From Rebecca billardiae RCC1528 (Eukaryota; Haptophyta): DNA of 64,000 bases. Within the stretch, counting starts at the first letter, position 1; each line of letters begins with the position of its first letter. The notes under the pieces were generated by a model that was given only the letters and a program-made list of their open reading frames with translations, was not told where the DNA came from and did not search any database. The position numbers were made by a program, and so were the translations under genes. Shown here piece after piece: positions 19,143 through 28,727 of the stretch. The stretch lies in assembly GCA_965240325.2 (NCBI GenBank), contig OZ251224.1, forward strand, positions 2,976,001 through 3,040,000, written 5' to 3'.

Positions 19143-19144
19143 TA

Positions 19145-20126
19145 TCTCTTTGTTGGCCGAAGATACGCTAGCGTCCTTCCGACCACAAAATCGCGAAAAA
19201 CGCCGCAATCGCTTGGTTTTCAGACCTCGGCCCCAGCGGCAAATGCGTTCAGCGACCTCGAAAACCTTGGGACCCGCTCGGGTTTGGGCGTCAGGTGCCG
19301 CAGGCGACCGTCCGACCGCCGGAACCGTCCAAAAGTCGAAGGACGCTAGCGTATCTTCCTTTTGAGGGTGCCGGTAGTACGCTAGCGCCGGCTATGTTCG
19401 AGACCTCAGAGGCTAAGACTTCAGCCAGAGGTGCCCCAGGAGGTGCCCAACATGATTGACTTAATGGGCAGCAAGCGCCGCGCACGTCAGAGAGCTCCAC
19501 GACTGACGTTTTGAGCGACACGCTCAGCGACGCGCTCGGCAGCTCGTCGTCGGACGACCAACAGCATTGAGGGGTCACGGCGACAGCACACAGGGCGGGC
19601 TAGTCGGCGGGACGTACGGCATTCGCGACTCTATCAACTGTTGACGAGCGCGCGGTGGCAGCGGCGCGCTGGTCGCACCTGCAACGCCCTGCTCAGGCAC
19701 CGCGGCCACCGCGCTGCTGGCCACGCCCCCGGCTCGTGCCGCAGCGGCCGCGCGTAGCTTGCACTGGCGCAACTGGCGTGGCGGGCGGCAGCGCGGTGGC
19801 ACTCGGGGCGATGGCGTTGACGATGATAAGTTGCTCCATCGCCACAGCCCGCTCGAAGCCCTGCGCCGCGCCGCTTTCCTCCGCCTCACGCCGCGCAGCG
19901 CCGCAGTCGTCCAAATCACGACCGTCGTCGAGCGCGGTCGCCTCTGGAGGGCCGTCATCGGCATCAGAAGAGAATGTCTCGTCATGTGAGTTGTCGTTGA
20001 GGTCCCAGGCATCAATCGCGCCCGCGGCCGCCCTCGCGCGCGCCTCCTACGCGCCGTCAGAGCTCACGCGCGCCGGGGCGCCATCGAAGATACGCTAGCG
20101 TATCTTCCCCGCGGCCAACAAAGAGA
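19145..20126. mobile_element. TIR element T1, copy 2 (982 bp)
   Basis: Ends are TCTCTTTGTTGGCC and GGCCAACAAAGAGA, with TA directly on both sides (19143-19144 and 20127-20128). It matches 2784-3774 across its whole length with a few small indels (for example AGACGCTATAG becomes GACGCTAG, and ATTATTCG becomes ATTCG). The clean TA duplications make it the reference copy for the family. Confidence 0.85.
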
Positions 20127-20139
20127 TAGGGACCCACAA

Positions 20140-20140
20140 A

Positions 20141-20206
<66 letters not shown>
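20140..20206. repeat. (CA)n(TA)n microsatellite
   Basis: About 10 CA units followed by about 22 TA units. It lies just beyond the right end of T1 copy 2. Confidence 0.95.
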
Positions 20207-20208
<2 letters not shown>

Positions 20209-20305
20209 CCTTGACCCTGCATACGTAACCAATGCCTGGATGCGGCAGGCGCATACTTATATGATGCAGACACTCCTTGTTGGGATTTTTTCGTCGTCGT
20301 AGAAC

Positions 20306-21145
20306 ATGTTGCAGCCCACAGCAGGCTGCCGTGGGGCACAGCAGGCAGCGACCAGAAGCAGGCGAGTGCGCGAGGCCTCCACGCTGTTCAACGGTCTGTT
20401 TGCGGAAGTGCACGCGCTGCTCGCCTCTGAGCTCTCGAACCAGCTGCCGACGCACCTTCTCCCGCGCCTCGAGTTCGTCGCCGCCGGCTCGGTGGCTGCT
20501 GCGCGGCTCATGTCGTTCATCGAGAGCGTGGACTCCGCCGCGCTCGTCGCCGCCCGCGCGGGCCGCGTCCTCGCCTACCAGCTCGCGGCGGCGGGCGGAC
20601 CGGCGCCGGCGGCGCCGAGCAGCGCGGCGCCGCCTCCGCCCGCGCCCGGTCGCGGCGCCTCCCGCAAGCGCGCGCGGGGCAACGGGCAGTCGCCGGCCGT
20701 CGCTACTCTCGCCGCCGGCGCCGCCGTTGGCCCCGCTGCGGTTGCCACCGGCGACGGTGGCGTTGCTGCTCCCCCCGCCGACTTGCGCGTCGTCGTCTTC
20801 AACAAGTCGACCAACGTCGGCTTTGTCGAGTCGCAGTCGCTCAACTGCTTCGGCGCCGGCAACCTCGCGCACGGCGGCCCCAAGCTCTACGACCGCGCCC
20901 GCTTCGTCGCAGCGTACAAACGGGCGACCGGCGTTGAGCCGTGCCTGCCCGTCGTCTCGGCGCGCTTGCCGCACACGCGCAGCGCGCAGGCTCGCCTCGC
21001 GCCCCTCGCGAGCTCCCGCTGCCCCTGCCCGCAGGCGGCCGGGCACACTGCGTACGGCAAGGGGGCCCACAACGCCTCTGCCGTCTCGCTCGAGGCGCAC
21101 GCGATCGCGACGCCGGCGGGTTTTGCGATGCCGGCGGGGTTCTAA
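20306..21145 (+). CDS. Gag-like first ORF of DIRS-like retroelement
   Basis: A 279-residue frame upstream of, and overlapping, the reverse transcriptase frame. The N-terminal 90 residues are predicted helical (FAEVHALLASELSNQLP, LEFVAAGSVAAARLM). A Pro/Ala linker with a basic patch (GRGASRKRARG) follows, then a conserved-looking C-terminal part (LRVVVFNKSTNVGFVESQSL, YDRARFVAAYKRATG). I do not recognise the fold. Position, basic patch and overlap are typical of a gag-like protein. The next ORF is in another frame, so frameshifting or a separate start would be needed. Confidence 0.55.
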   Translation: MLQPTAGCRGAQQAATRSRRVREASTLFNGLFAEVHALLASELSNQLPTHLLPRLEFVAAGSVAAARLMSFIESVDSAALVAARAGRVLAYQLAAAGGPAPAAPSSAAPPPPAPGRGASRKRARGNGQSPAVATLAAGAAVGPAAVATGDGGVAAPPADLRVVVFNKSTNVGFVESQSLNCFGAGNLAHGGPKLYDRARFVAAYKRATGVEPCLPVVSARLPHTRSAQARLAPLASSRCPCPQAAGHTAYGKGAHNASAVSLEAHAIATPAGFAMPAGF

Positions 21146-24100
21146 GCGGGCACCCGCCGGCGGATTGCTGCCCGCCTGGCGCCGGCCCCGCCGGCGCGCC
21201 CGGCGGCGGCGGTGGCGGCGCCGCTGTGCCGGCGCGCGCAGCGCGCGCGTCGTCTCGGGAGGGTGCGCTGCCGCCGCGCGCGCCCCTTGCGGCGGCCCTT
21301 CCTGTGCCCGCCGCCGCGTCGGGGCGCCCCCCGCCTGGCGAGCTGCACCTAAGCACGCCTGGCGCCGGCAGCGCGGGTGCCGGCGGCGCCGGTGGGCTGC
21401 CCCTCATGGTGCCACACGGGCGGCCGCCTGCCGCGCGGGCGACGCCCGGCTGGCCGTCCGCGCGGCCGGGCACCTCTCGCGCGCGCGGCGCGTCGCGCCA
21501 CGTGGCGTGGCACGCGCCCTCCTCCCCGCCGCTGCCTGCCGCGGCTGTGCTCGCCGTCGTCATCTCGTCCTCGGCGGGCGCTCAGTCCGGCAGTACGCTG
21601 TCCGCCCTGGTCCGCCGGGGCGCCTCGGCCCTCTCGCAGTGGGCGGTGCTCGGCGTGTCTCGCGCCGCCCCCATCGCGCGCGCCGACGCCTGCCGGCTTG
21701 CGGAGGCCCTCGTGCACCGCGCGCTGCAGCCGCCAAGCAGGCTCCTCGGCGTGTACGCGGCGCGCTTGCGCGGCTTGCCGCCCGCTGCTTTCGCCGCCGA
21801 GACGCACGTCGTCGCGATTCCATGCTCCGCGGCTGAGCTTGCCCCATGCGTCGACGGCGCGCTGTTGTGGCTAGGGCTCGAGCGGTTTGCCGGCGGGCCG
21901 CTGTACGAGCCGGTGGCAGCCGCCTGCGCCGCCGTCCTCGATCTGCAGCAGCGCTCCTTCCAGAGCCCGCCCGCTCCGGCCTCCTCGCGCGCCATCGATG
22001 CTGCGCGCTCTGTGGCACCACGCGAGGCAGCCACCCGCGCCGGCGTGTTCGCGCAAGCGGTCCGCGCGGCGGCTGCGTCAGACGCGGCGGCGCGCGCCTT
22101 CCTGCTCGCTGCCGGCTCGACCCCGTCGGAGCGCGCGGTGCTACGCGAGTGGGCTGAACGCATGCGCACCGACCTCTCCACCGTGCCGCTCGAGCTGCGC
22201 GGCCGCTCGCTGCGCGCCGAGCCCGGCTCGTTAGCCTCGCTCCCGTTCCGCGCCACCTCTGCGCGCTTCGATCCGCCGCGCGTCCCGGCCCCCCCGCCGG
22301 TCCCCGCCCAGCGCTCGGCGTATCAGCCGCGCTCGCTCGAGGACATCCTCATGCCGCGCGCCCTCTCTCTGGTCCACGACTGGCTCCAGCGCGAGGTTGC
22401 CGACCTGCGCGGCTACCTCGCCCACGGCCCGGGCGCGCGCCGCACCAACGCGGCGCTCGCCATCGGCCAAGGGCTCTTCTGGCCGCGCGCGCGCGGCGTC
22501 ATCTGGGACCTGCGCACCCGCGTGGACGGCGCGTTCCAGCCGCTCGACGTGACGGCCCTCCCGGCTGGCAACCTGCGCCCGGACGCCCTCGCCGCCGCGC
22601 TGGGGCCTGACTGGCCCGACCAGGAGCTCCTTGAGTTCGTGCGCAGCGGCGTGCGCTTCAAGGCCAACCTGCGCCTGCAGCTCGTGCTCCTGCCCCACCT
22701 CACCACGCTGGCCGTCGGCGCGCGCTCGGTGCACAAGGAGCTGCTGCGCCTCTCCGACCTCGGCTGGTACGAGTTTCACGACCTCTTCCCGTTCATGCCG
22801 TGCATCCTAAGCCCGCAGGGCTCCACGCCGCGCAAACTCGAGCCGGACCGGTACCGGCGCACCACCGACGGCGGCGCGCCGCGAAGGACGCTGCTCGACA
22901 CGGACGGTGAGCGCGTCGTGCCGATCAACGAAGCGATCGGCCTGCACGACGCGTTGCCGGGCGTGGGGGCGCCCGCCGCTGCGGCCTCCGTCGGCGCCCT
23001 CGCCGCGGCGGCGCCGCCTCCCGCTCTGGCGGCGCTCCCGGCGGCGCTCCCGGCGGCGCGCGCGCCGCGTGCCGCCGCGCCCGCAGCACTCGGCGGCGGC
23101 GCGCAGCGCAAATGGCCGCGCGAGATCAAGCCGGAGGCGGCGGACAAAATGCATGACGACGCCGTCCTCCTCGACGGCGCCCGCGTCTTTGGCCTGCCCA
23201 TCTTCTCCTGGACCGATGACATGAAGGACTTCTTCAACCAGTTCCCGCTCGCGACCGCCGAGCTCTGGAAGACGTGCCTTCTCTGGGTGCCGCGCGACGG
23301 CGTCGATGCGGACGCGCTCGCGACGCTTTTCGCGATCGTGTCCGAGCTCCGCCTCGGCTTCGGCCTCGCCGCCAGCAGCAACATCGCGCAGCGGTTCAGC
23401 TCGGCCGTGATGCACATCGTCGCCGCCGAGTTCGACGCGCAGGAGCTGCCGCGCTTTGAAGCGATGCTCGCCGACCCGGCCATTCCGCCGGCGCAGCGCG
23501 CGTGGGTCGCGCGCCGCCGCGAGCTGACCCGCGCCACGGGCCGGCCACAGCTGCGCTTGTTCTCGGGGCATGTGTTCACTGACGACCCGTGCTGGACGGT
23601 CGTCGGCCTCGACCGCCTCGTGCGCCTGCTGCTCGTCTGGCACAGCGTCACCTCGCGCCTCGGCATCATCATGGCGATCCCGGAGAAGCGCCAGCTTGGG
23701 CTGTCGGTGCAGTGGATCGGCGCGGCGTTTCACTGCTCCCTCGGCATCCTTGCCATCCCCTCCGACAAGATCCTCCGCGCCCGCAGCGTGCTCCTCGACG
23801 TCCTGGCGGGCGTGCCCGTGCCCTTCGAGCGCTTTCGGCGCACGTGCGGCCTGCTCGAGCACTGCCGCCCGCTCTCGCCCGCAGACGGCTCCTACTTCTA
23901 CGGCATGTACGCAGACTTCGGCAAGCTCAGCGCGCACCCCGCGCAGCCGATCCGGCGCACTCCCATGCTGCTCCGCTCGTGCCGCCTGTGGGCGGACCTG
24001 CTGCTCACCCGCGCAGGCATGCTGTTTGCGACGCCGGACGCTGGGCCGCCCTCTGCGGCCGGCGCGCCGCCTGCAGCGCCCGAGTTCATCCTCTACTCGG

Positions 24101-24669
24101 ACGCCGCCAAAGAAGGGGCCAGTGTGCCGTCGCTCGGCGGCTACGGCCACGGCCTCTTCTGGAGCCTGCCCCTACGCGCGGCGGACCTGCTCTTGCCGAT
24201 GCCGGTGCTTGAGTTTGTGGCCCTTTACGCCAACGTTCTCGTCTTCTCGCGCCTCGTCGCCGGTGCCGTCGTACGGCTTCGCACGGACAGCTCTGTGGTC
24301 GACTGCGTCGTCGCCAACGTGTCGGCGCGCTCGCCTGGGATGCAACTTGTGCACGTCGCCCTCCTCGCCGCGCCTGAATGGCGCGCGCTGAGCCCACGCG
24401 CTGACGCCGAGTTCATACTCTCCGAGAGCAATCCAATGGCCGATGCGTGCAGCCGCGGCGAGTTCGGCGTGCTCGCGCGCCTATGCGCGCAGCTTGGCGT
24501 GCGCCCGACACGCCTCGATGCCCCCGCCGCGCGAGTGCGCGCGCTGCTCGATGAGTTGAACTCGGCAGGCCCCAACCCGCCGTCGCCCTCCGATGGCGTG
24601 CGCTTCGGCGAGGCCACGCACCCGGGGCCCTGGGCGCTCAGCAACAAGGGTCAGTCAATGGTAAGATGA
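20941..24669 (+). CDS. DIRS-like pol: reverse transcriptase and RNase H
   Basis: The first ~70 codons overlap the gag-like frame and are probably not translated; the natural protein likely begins after 21145. The RT fingers include GVRFKANLRLQLVLLPHL. Motif A is WTDDMKDFFNQFPLA (23211), motif B GFGLAASSNIAQRFS (23360), and the catalytic Asp pair lies in VFTDDPCW (23574; FTDD in place of YxDD). RNase H starts at FILYSDAAKEG (24087) and ends at ESNPMADACSRGE (24424), the ADxxSR ending typical of DIRS elements. A GEATHPGP motif closes the protein. No tyrosine recombinase follows, so the element may be 3'-truncated or belong to a related group without one. The frame is intact for over 1,150 codons. 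Confidence 0.72.
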   Translation: MPARRLGALAAHAQRAGSPRAPRELPLPLPAGGRAHCVRQGGPQRLCRLARGARDRDAGGFCDAGGVLSGHPPADCCPPGAGPAGAPGGGGGGAAVPARAARASSREGALPPRAPLAAALPVPAAASGRPPPGELHLSTPGAGSAGAGGAGGLPLMVPHGRPPAARATPGWPSARPGTSRARGASRHVAWHAPSSPPLPAAAVLAVVISSSAGAQSGSTLSALVRRGASALSQWAVLGVSRAAPIARADACRLAEALVHRALQPPSRLLGVYAARLRGLPPAAFAAETHVVAIPCSAAELAPCVDGALLWLGLERFAGGPLYEPVAAACAAVLDLQQRSFQSPPAPASSRAIDAARSVAPREAATRAGVFAQAVRAAAASDAAARAFLLAAGSTPSERAVLREWAERMRTDLSTVPLELRGRSLRAEPGSLASLPFRATSARFDPPRVPAPPPVPAQRSAYQPRSLEDILMPRALSLVHDWLQREVADLRGYLAHGPGARRTNAALAIGQGLFWPRARGVIWDLRTRVDGAFQPLDVTALPAGNLRPDALAAALGPDWPDQELLEFVRSGVRFKANLRLQLVLLPHLTTLAVGARSVHKELLRLSDLGWYEFHDLFPFMPCILSPQGSTPRKLEPDRYRRTTDGGAPRRTLLDTDGERVVPINEAIGLHDALPGVGAPAAAASVGALAAAAPPPALAALPAALPAARAPRAAAPAALGGGAQRKWPREIKPEAADKMHDDAVLLDGARVFGLPIFSWTDDMKDFFNQFPLATAELWKTCLLWVPRDGVDADALATLFAIVSELRLGFGLAASSNIAQRFSSAVMHIVAAEFDAQELPRFEAMLADPAIPPAQRAWVARRRELTRATGRPQLRLFSGHVFTDDPCWTVVGLDRLVRLLLVWHSVTSRLGIIMAIPEKRQLGLSVQWIGAAFHCSLGILAIPSDKILRARSVLLDVLAGVPVPFERFRRTCGLLEHCRPLSPADGSYFYGMYADFGKLSAHPAQPIRRTPMLLRSCRLWADLLLTRAGMLFATPDAGPPSAAGAPPAAPEFILYSDAAKEGASVPSLGGYGHGLFWSLPLRAADLLLPMPVLEFVALYANVLVFSRLVAGAVVRLRTDSSVVDCVVANVSARSPGMQLVHVALLAAPEWRALSPRADAEFILSESNPMADACSRGEFGVLARLCAQLGVRPTRLDAPAARVRALLDELNSAGPNPPSPSDGVRFGEATHPGPWALSNKGQSMVR

Positions 24670-24743
24670 CGAAGCGTTTTACCGCTGCGCCACCAGAGTC
24701 GACTCTGGTGGCGCAACGGTAAAACGCTTCGTCTATCTTACCA
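24657..24743. repeat. Long near-perfect palindrome at the end of the DIRS-like ORF
   Basis: An ~85-bp inverted repeat whose arms begin TGGTAAGAT and end TATCTTACCA. The inner stem is GTTTTACCG ... TGCGCCACCAGAGT and its complement, with only single-base interruptions. It overlaps the last codons of pol. It may be the element's terminal structure, a tiny MITE, or an RNA hairpin. Confidence 0.8.
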
Positions 24744-25398
24744 CTTTCCGCACTTTGTCATCTTACGAGAGTGCGTCGTTGTTGCTCCTGCATCGCGTGG
24801 AGGCCACTCATGTACGCACCGTGGAAGCTGGCTGTGCGCGATGCGCCGCGCGCGCCTGCCCCACACTCGCCAGCGCCGTGCGCGTCACAGCAACACGCGC
24901 GCGCACAGATCGGTGCACGCACGTGGTAGGGGCTTTGGCGAGGCAGGAGGTGAACGCAGAGTCTTCAGTGAGTGCGCACGCCCTCCGATGGGCTTGCGCG
25001 CGAGTTGCGTGATAATAGGCTTATTTGCAGCCCAGGGGGCGGCGGCGGGCGAACTCAAGGGCGCGGTACTTTCATCGGACGACCAGCTGGCACTGGCGCA
25101 AGGCCTGCACCTCGGCGCATCAAGGGCGGCGTCGATCGAGGCACGACGACGGTGCGCTGGCGGGGCTATCATCATGACGACATCTGCGGCCGCAGCGGAC
25201 GAGATGAAGCCGAGCGCACGGGCGGTGTTTCGTCGCCAGCCGCTTGCACTCATCCGCCGCCCGGGCGTCACTCTCCGCCCCATCCCAGCGACGCCGAGCG
25301 CTTACATCACATCAAGATTCAATCTGGCTCTACTGCTGTGACTGGCTGGCTGCCAACCAAAGTGCCGGGTTCCCGGGTCTGGTGACAGATGATGATGA
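24744..25398. other. Spacer, no gene recognised
   Basis: GC-rich sequence between the palindrome and the stop codon of the minus-strand pyruvyl transferase gene. Open frames here show no domain or signal that I recognise. The right part should contain the 3'UTR of the minus-strand gene. Confidence 0.4.
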
Positions 25399-27024
25399 CT
25401 ACTGAGAGCGTCTGAGGCGCTTAGCATCCCTCATCACTGCCGCGCGCCGCTCAAGTTTGCGCAAGCGTGTGCCCATCTGCCCAGCGAAGCGGAGCATGTT
25501 GCCCGCCGTGATGGCCGCGATCCAGCGCTGCGCGCGCGCCATCTCGTCGCGCACCCGCTGCCGGTTCGCACTCCCGCGCAGCCTGCTCAGCACGCCCGTC
25601 AGCTCGTCCGCAAGCTCGGAGACTGGCCGCGTGCGGAAGCGTGGCGTGAGCTCGACCGCCCACTCCGGGTGTCCGATGTCCTCGGCGAAGGTGCGGACCT
25701 TCTCGTGCGTGACGAGCGAGATGGTGGGCACGCCGAGGCCGAACGGGATCATCACGCCGTGCCCGCGCATCGACGCTGCCACCGCCACCTTCCGGTAGTA
25801 CTGCAGCACCGTGCCCCACGTGTGCACCAGCTCGCCGCGCTTCAGATTGAACGAGATCACTTCGTACGGAAATGGGTACTCGCTCGCGCGCCGGCGGAGG
25901 AAATCGAGGAGCGGCGTGTCGCTGGCGCCTTGCATGACGAGGTGAATGGTCCAATGCTTCGCGTGCGCGCGCATCAGCCACGTCGCGAGCTGCGTCAGCA
26001 CCGCCTCTGCCTGCGCCTCCGAGCCAAGTCGCAGCGCAAGCTGGTCATCTGCAATGTTGACAGAGAGAATGCGAGACAGGGCACCGTCTTGGCCTCGGCG
26101 TGGCGAGCTGGGCGCGAGGAGGCACGGCTGGAGCAGCGAGAGGAGCGTGGTCGCGCACGGCTGGTACGCCAGCCGCTCGCGCCAGGCCAGCCGCCCCGGC
26201 TGCTCGGCCTCCGCCGCCGCCGTCTCCGCGGCCGCCGCTGCCCGCCCCGAGCGCTCGATCGACACGAAGTGAGCGCTTACGCTGCGCAGGGAGTACGACT
26301 CGCGCAGGCCGACGGTGCGCGCGGGGTGCTGGGCGAGCGCCTCGAGGGAGCGCAGGTACGCGGCCCAGGGCCCGGGCGCGGGCCGCTCCTGATCCCGGAA
26401 GCCATTCCAGCCCACGCCGAACATGTACAACGGCGGCGCCAGCGAGCGCAGGTGCTCGCTGTGCACCTGCCACTGCCAGCCTGAGATGTTCTGACGAGAG
26501 TGCACGTTCGCCGGATAGAAGAGGCCGCCGCCACCCACGACGACGGCGGCGGCGCGGCGGTTCGCCTCGTGGATGTCCTCGGCCCGGCTCACCGCCCGCG
26601 CCTCGTGCTCCACCCAGCGCGGCGTGACGCCGAGGAAGAATTCAAACGCCATCTGCGTTGCACGTGGGAGCACAAAGTCGCCTGCGTTGGACTGGCTGCG
26701 CGCGGTGAGCGCGTAGTGGACGAAGGTGGGCGTGCGTGCGTGCGCTCGCAGCGCGTCGCATGCCTGGCGCCACGGTGCCAGCTCCTGCGCCTGCCGCCGC
26801 AGCGACTCGTTGCGCACGAGGTCGCACAACGACGCCGGCTGCCAGCCGCCGGCGCCACGGCAGCCACGGCGGCGGCTCGTGCGCGGCGCGTGCCGCTCGA
26901 GCAGCGCTTCGATGGCGGCGTCGGGCCGCTCGTACGCACGCAGCGCGTCGGGCAGCGAGCCGAGGCTGCAGGGGACGCATGCGAGCAGCGCCACGGCGGT
27001 AGCGCGGCGCATGGGAGTCGCCAT
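25399..27024 (-). CDS. Secreted/Golgi polysaccharide pyruvyl transferase-family protein
   Basis: 541 residues. The ATG at 27024 was chosen because it opens a signal peptide (MRRATAVALLACVPCSLG); upstream in-frame codons lie in the FB1 transposon. The family signature starts at FVHYALTARSQSNAGDFVLP, like the GNxGD nucleotide-binding start of PS_pyruv_trans. It continues with AAAVVVGGGGLFYPA and YMFGVGWNGF, and finishes with HGVMIPFGLGVPTISLVTHEKV, the late family motif for the sugar donor or acceptor fold. The C-terminus is basic and helical. Such enzymes add ketal pyruvate to surface glycans. Two relatives lie at 36158 and 41239. Its promoter region is only 86 bp before FB1, so regulation may have been disturbed by that insertion. 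The family is fairly sure; the substrate is unknown. Confidence 0.8.
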   Translation of the reverse strand: MATPMRRATAVALLACVPCSLGSLPDALRAYERPDAAIEALLERHAPRTSRRRGCRGAGGWQPASLCDLVRNESLRRQAQELAPWRQACDALRAHARTPTFVHYALTARSQSNAGDFVLPRATQMAFEFFLGVTPRWVEHEARAVSRAEDIHEANRRAAAVVVGGGGLFYPANVHSRQNISGWQWQVHSEHLRSLAPPLYMFGVGWNGFRDQERPAPGPWAAYLRSLEALAQHPARTVGLRESYSLRSVSAHFVSIERSGRAAAAAETAAAEAEQPGRLAWRERLAYQPCATTLLSLLQPCLLAPSSPRRGQDGALSRILSVNIADDQLALRLGSEAQAEAVLTQLATWLMRAHAKHWTIHLVMQGASDTPLLDFLRRRASEYPFPYEVISFNLKRGELVHTWGTVLQYYRKVAVAASMRGHGVMIPFGLGVPTISLVTHEKVRTFAEDIGHPEWAVELTPRFRTRPVSELADELTGVLSRLRGSANRQRVRDEMARAQRWIAAITAGNMLRFAGQMGTRLRKLERRAAVMRDAKRLRRSQ

Positions 27025-27073
27025 CGCCCCTTCCGGGGGCCAGCCGACGGCGCGGATTTGGAATCTGCCGATC

Positions 27074-27093
27074 ATTCTGCCGATCGGCAGAAT
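27074..27093. promoter_or_regulatory. Perfect 20-bp palindrome 50 bp upstream of the minus-strand gene
   Basis: ATTCTGCCGATCGGCAGAAT is fully self-complementary and sits between the start codon of the pyruvyl transferase gene (27024) and FB1 (27111). A dimeric regulator site is possible, but nothing else supports it. Confidence 0.35.
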
Positions 27094-27110
27094 GACACTG
27101 CGCCAGAAAG

Positions 27111-27984
27111 GGGGGGGGTCCAAAATTGAAAATTGTCCCCGCCGACGGCTCGATGGCTGCCGCACGTGCGTGCCCCGCGTGCCTTGCGCTGTACGTGCAC
27201 GGTAGGGCGTCCCGACAGCGAGGGCGGGGCGGCGTAGATGGTCTTGTGGGAGGTGCGCCCGTGTGCCGGAGACGCTTCGACACCTTGGTGGCGTGCCCAC
27301 ACCTCTCCTTGTCGCCGCTCGCCTGCTGCGTGCTTGACCAGCCGTGTTGAGAGCACGCCTGCGCGTGCATGGCCAATGCCGGGCGGATCGAGCCGTAGTG
27401 AGTGTGCGTGCGGGTACTCCTACCCGATGCGCATCCCTGACACCGTCGCAGTAGCTCTTGTACGTCAATTCTAAGCCGTGCGCTCGAACCCACGCGACGT
27501 GTCAACGTTATCGGTGGTATGCGACATGCTGGCCAGTTATATTTTCAAATAGCGCATTTGACGCCATTCCTCGGCTATTGTTCGCGAGCATGTTGGGCAT
27601 GTGCCCGACTGGATTCGACAGGCTTCACGACGCGCGCGAGGGCTTGCGACAGTGGTAGAGAGACGCATAGGGTAGGAGTACCCGCACGCGCACTCACTAC
27701 GGCTCGATCCGCCCGACATTAGCCATGCACGCGCAGGCGTGCTCTCAACACGGCTGGTCGAGCACGCAGCAGGCAAGCGGCGACAAGGAGAGGTGTGGGC
27801 ACGCCACCAAGGTGTCGAAGCGTCTCCGGCACACGGGCGCACCTCCCACAAGACCATCTACGCCGCCCCGCCCTCGCTGTCGGGACGCCCTACCGTGCAC
27901 GTACAGCGCAAGGCACGCGGGGCACGCACGTGCGGCAGCCATCGAGCCGTCGGCGGGGACAATTTAAAATTTTGGACCCCCCCT
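27111..27984. mobile_element. Foldback element FB1, complete copy 2 (874 bp)
   Basis: Arms of about 321 bp (27111-27431 and 27664-27984) pair with almost no mismatches around a 232-bp unique centre. The ends are G8-TCCAAAATTGAAAATTG and its inverse. It is nearly identical to positions 1-823. No clear target duplication is visible. It separates the pyruvyl transferase promoter from a truncated copy of an unknown ORF family. Confidence 0.9.
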
Positions 27985-28433
27985 GCCAACCGGACGCTGA
28001 GGTGCTGCAGGCAAACGACGAGCAGCAGCACTCTCAGAAGCGGAAGAAGAAGCCCCGGCGTGGGAAGCGCGGGCAACGGCGCGACGCCGAGGGCCGACGG
28101 ATTCGTTCTCCATCGAGCCGTCGCTCCTCGGCGAGCCGCGCCGTCAAGGAACGCCAGGCGCGCAAGGCGGCGCGCCTGGCGCCGACCGCTGCACCCACGC
28201 CAGCCCCTGCTGCCCCCCTCCACGATGACCGAGACTCGCCCCCGGGCGACGACTTGGACGACGAGGAGGCGTCGCCGCAGCGGGCAAAGCGCACCCTGGA
28301 CGACGCCGCAGCGCCAGCCGCCGCCAGCCAGCCAGCTGGCTCGAGCAGCAAGCGCGTACGCGACCGCCCGGGGAGCACGGCCACGGGGCAGGCTCCGGAC
28401 CAGCTGCCACCAGCGGCTGAGACTGCCAGCTGA
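27985..28433 (+). pseudogene. Unknown family X, copy a, first ORF (5'-truncated by FB1)
   Basis: The frame reads QKRKKKPRRGKRGQRRDAEG and RSPSSRRSS, then an acidic segment (DDRDSPPGDDLDDEEAS) and a basic tail. It aligns along its length with 34827-35400 on the minus strand. The N-terminal ~170 residues present in the other copy are missing because FB1 lies at the break. The basic-acidic-basic composition suggests a nucleic-acid-binding, possibly retroelement gag-type protein, but I do not recognise it. Confidence 0.5.
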
Positions 28434-28478
28434 CATCCGGACCTGCACTTTCGCCCTTGCTCGGGGCACAGCAGGTCC

Positions 28479-28727
28479 ATGCGAGCCGCGCAGCGCAGGT
28501 GGATCGCGCTTCAGCAGCTCAAGGCCGCGCTCAAGCTTTACGATCGCGGTGCAGGCTATGCTCTGCCACCAGCGCCGACTTCGTGTCGACGATCGGGCAC
28601 TCCACCCGTTCCACGGGGTGTTGTTCCGCCGCCAGGCGCCCCGCACAGCGGCTGGTGGCGGACTGGCGGCAGGATGGCGATCAAGTGGCGCGTGGCCGAC
28701 GTGCGGCCCGAGAGAAACGTGACTTGG
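28479..28727 (+). pseudogene. Unknown family X, copy a, second ORF (interrupted by FB2)
   Basis: Begins MRAAQRRWIALQQLKAALK and GYALPPAPTSCRRSGT, matching the minus-strand copy at 34505-34768. The frame continues (MAIKWRVADVRPERNVTWA) until foldback element FB2 starts at 28728. In both copies this ORF follows the first after about 45-60 bp, so the two belong together. The product is unrecognised. Confidence 0.45.
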
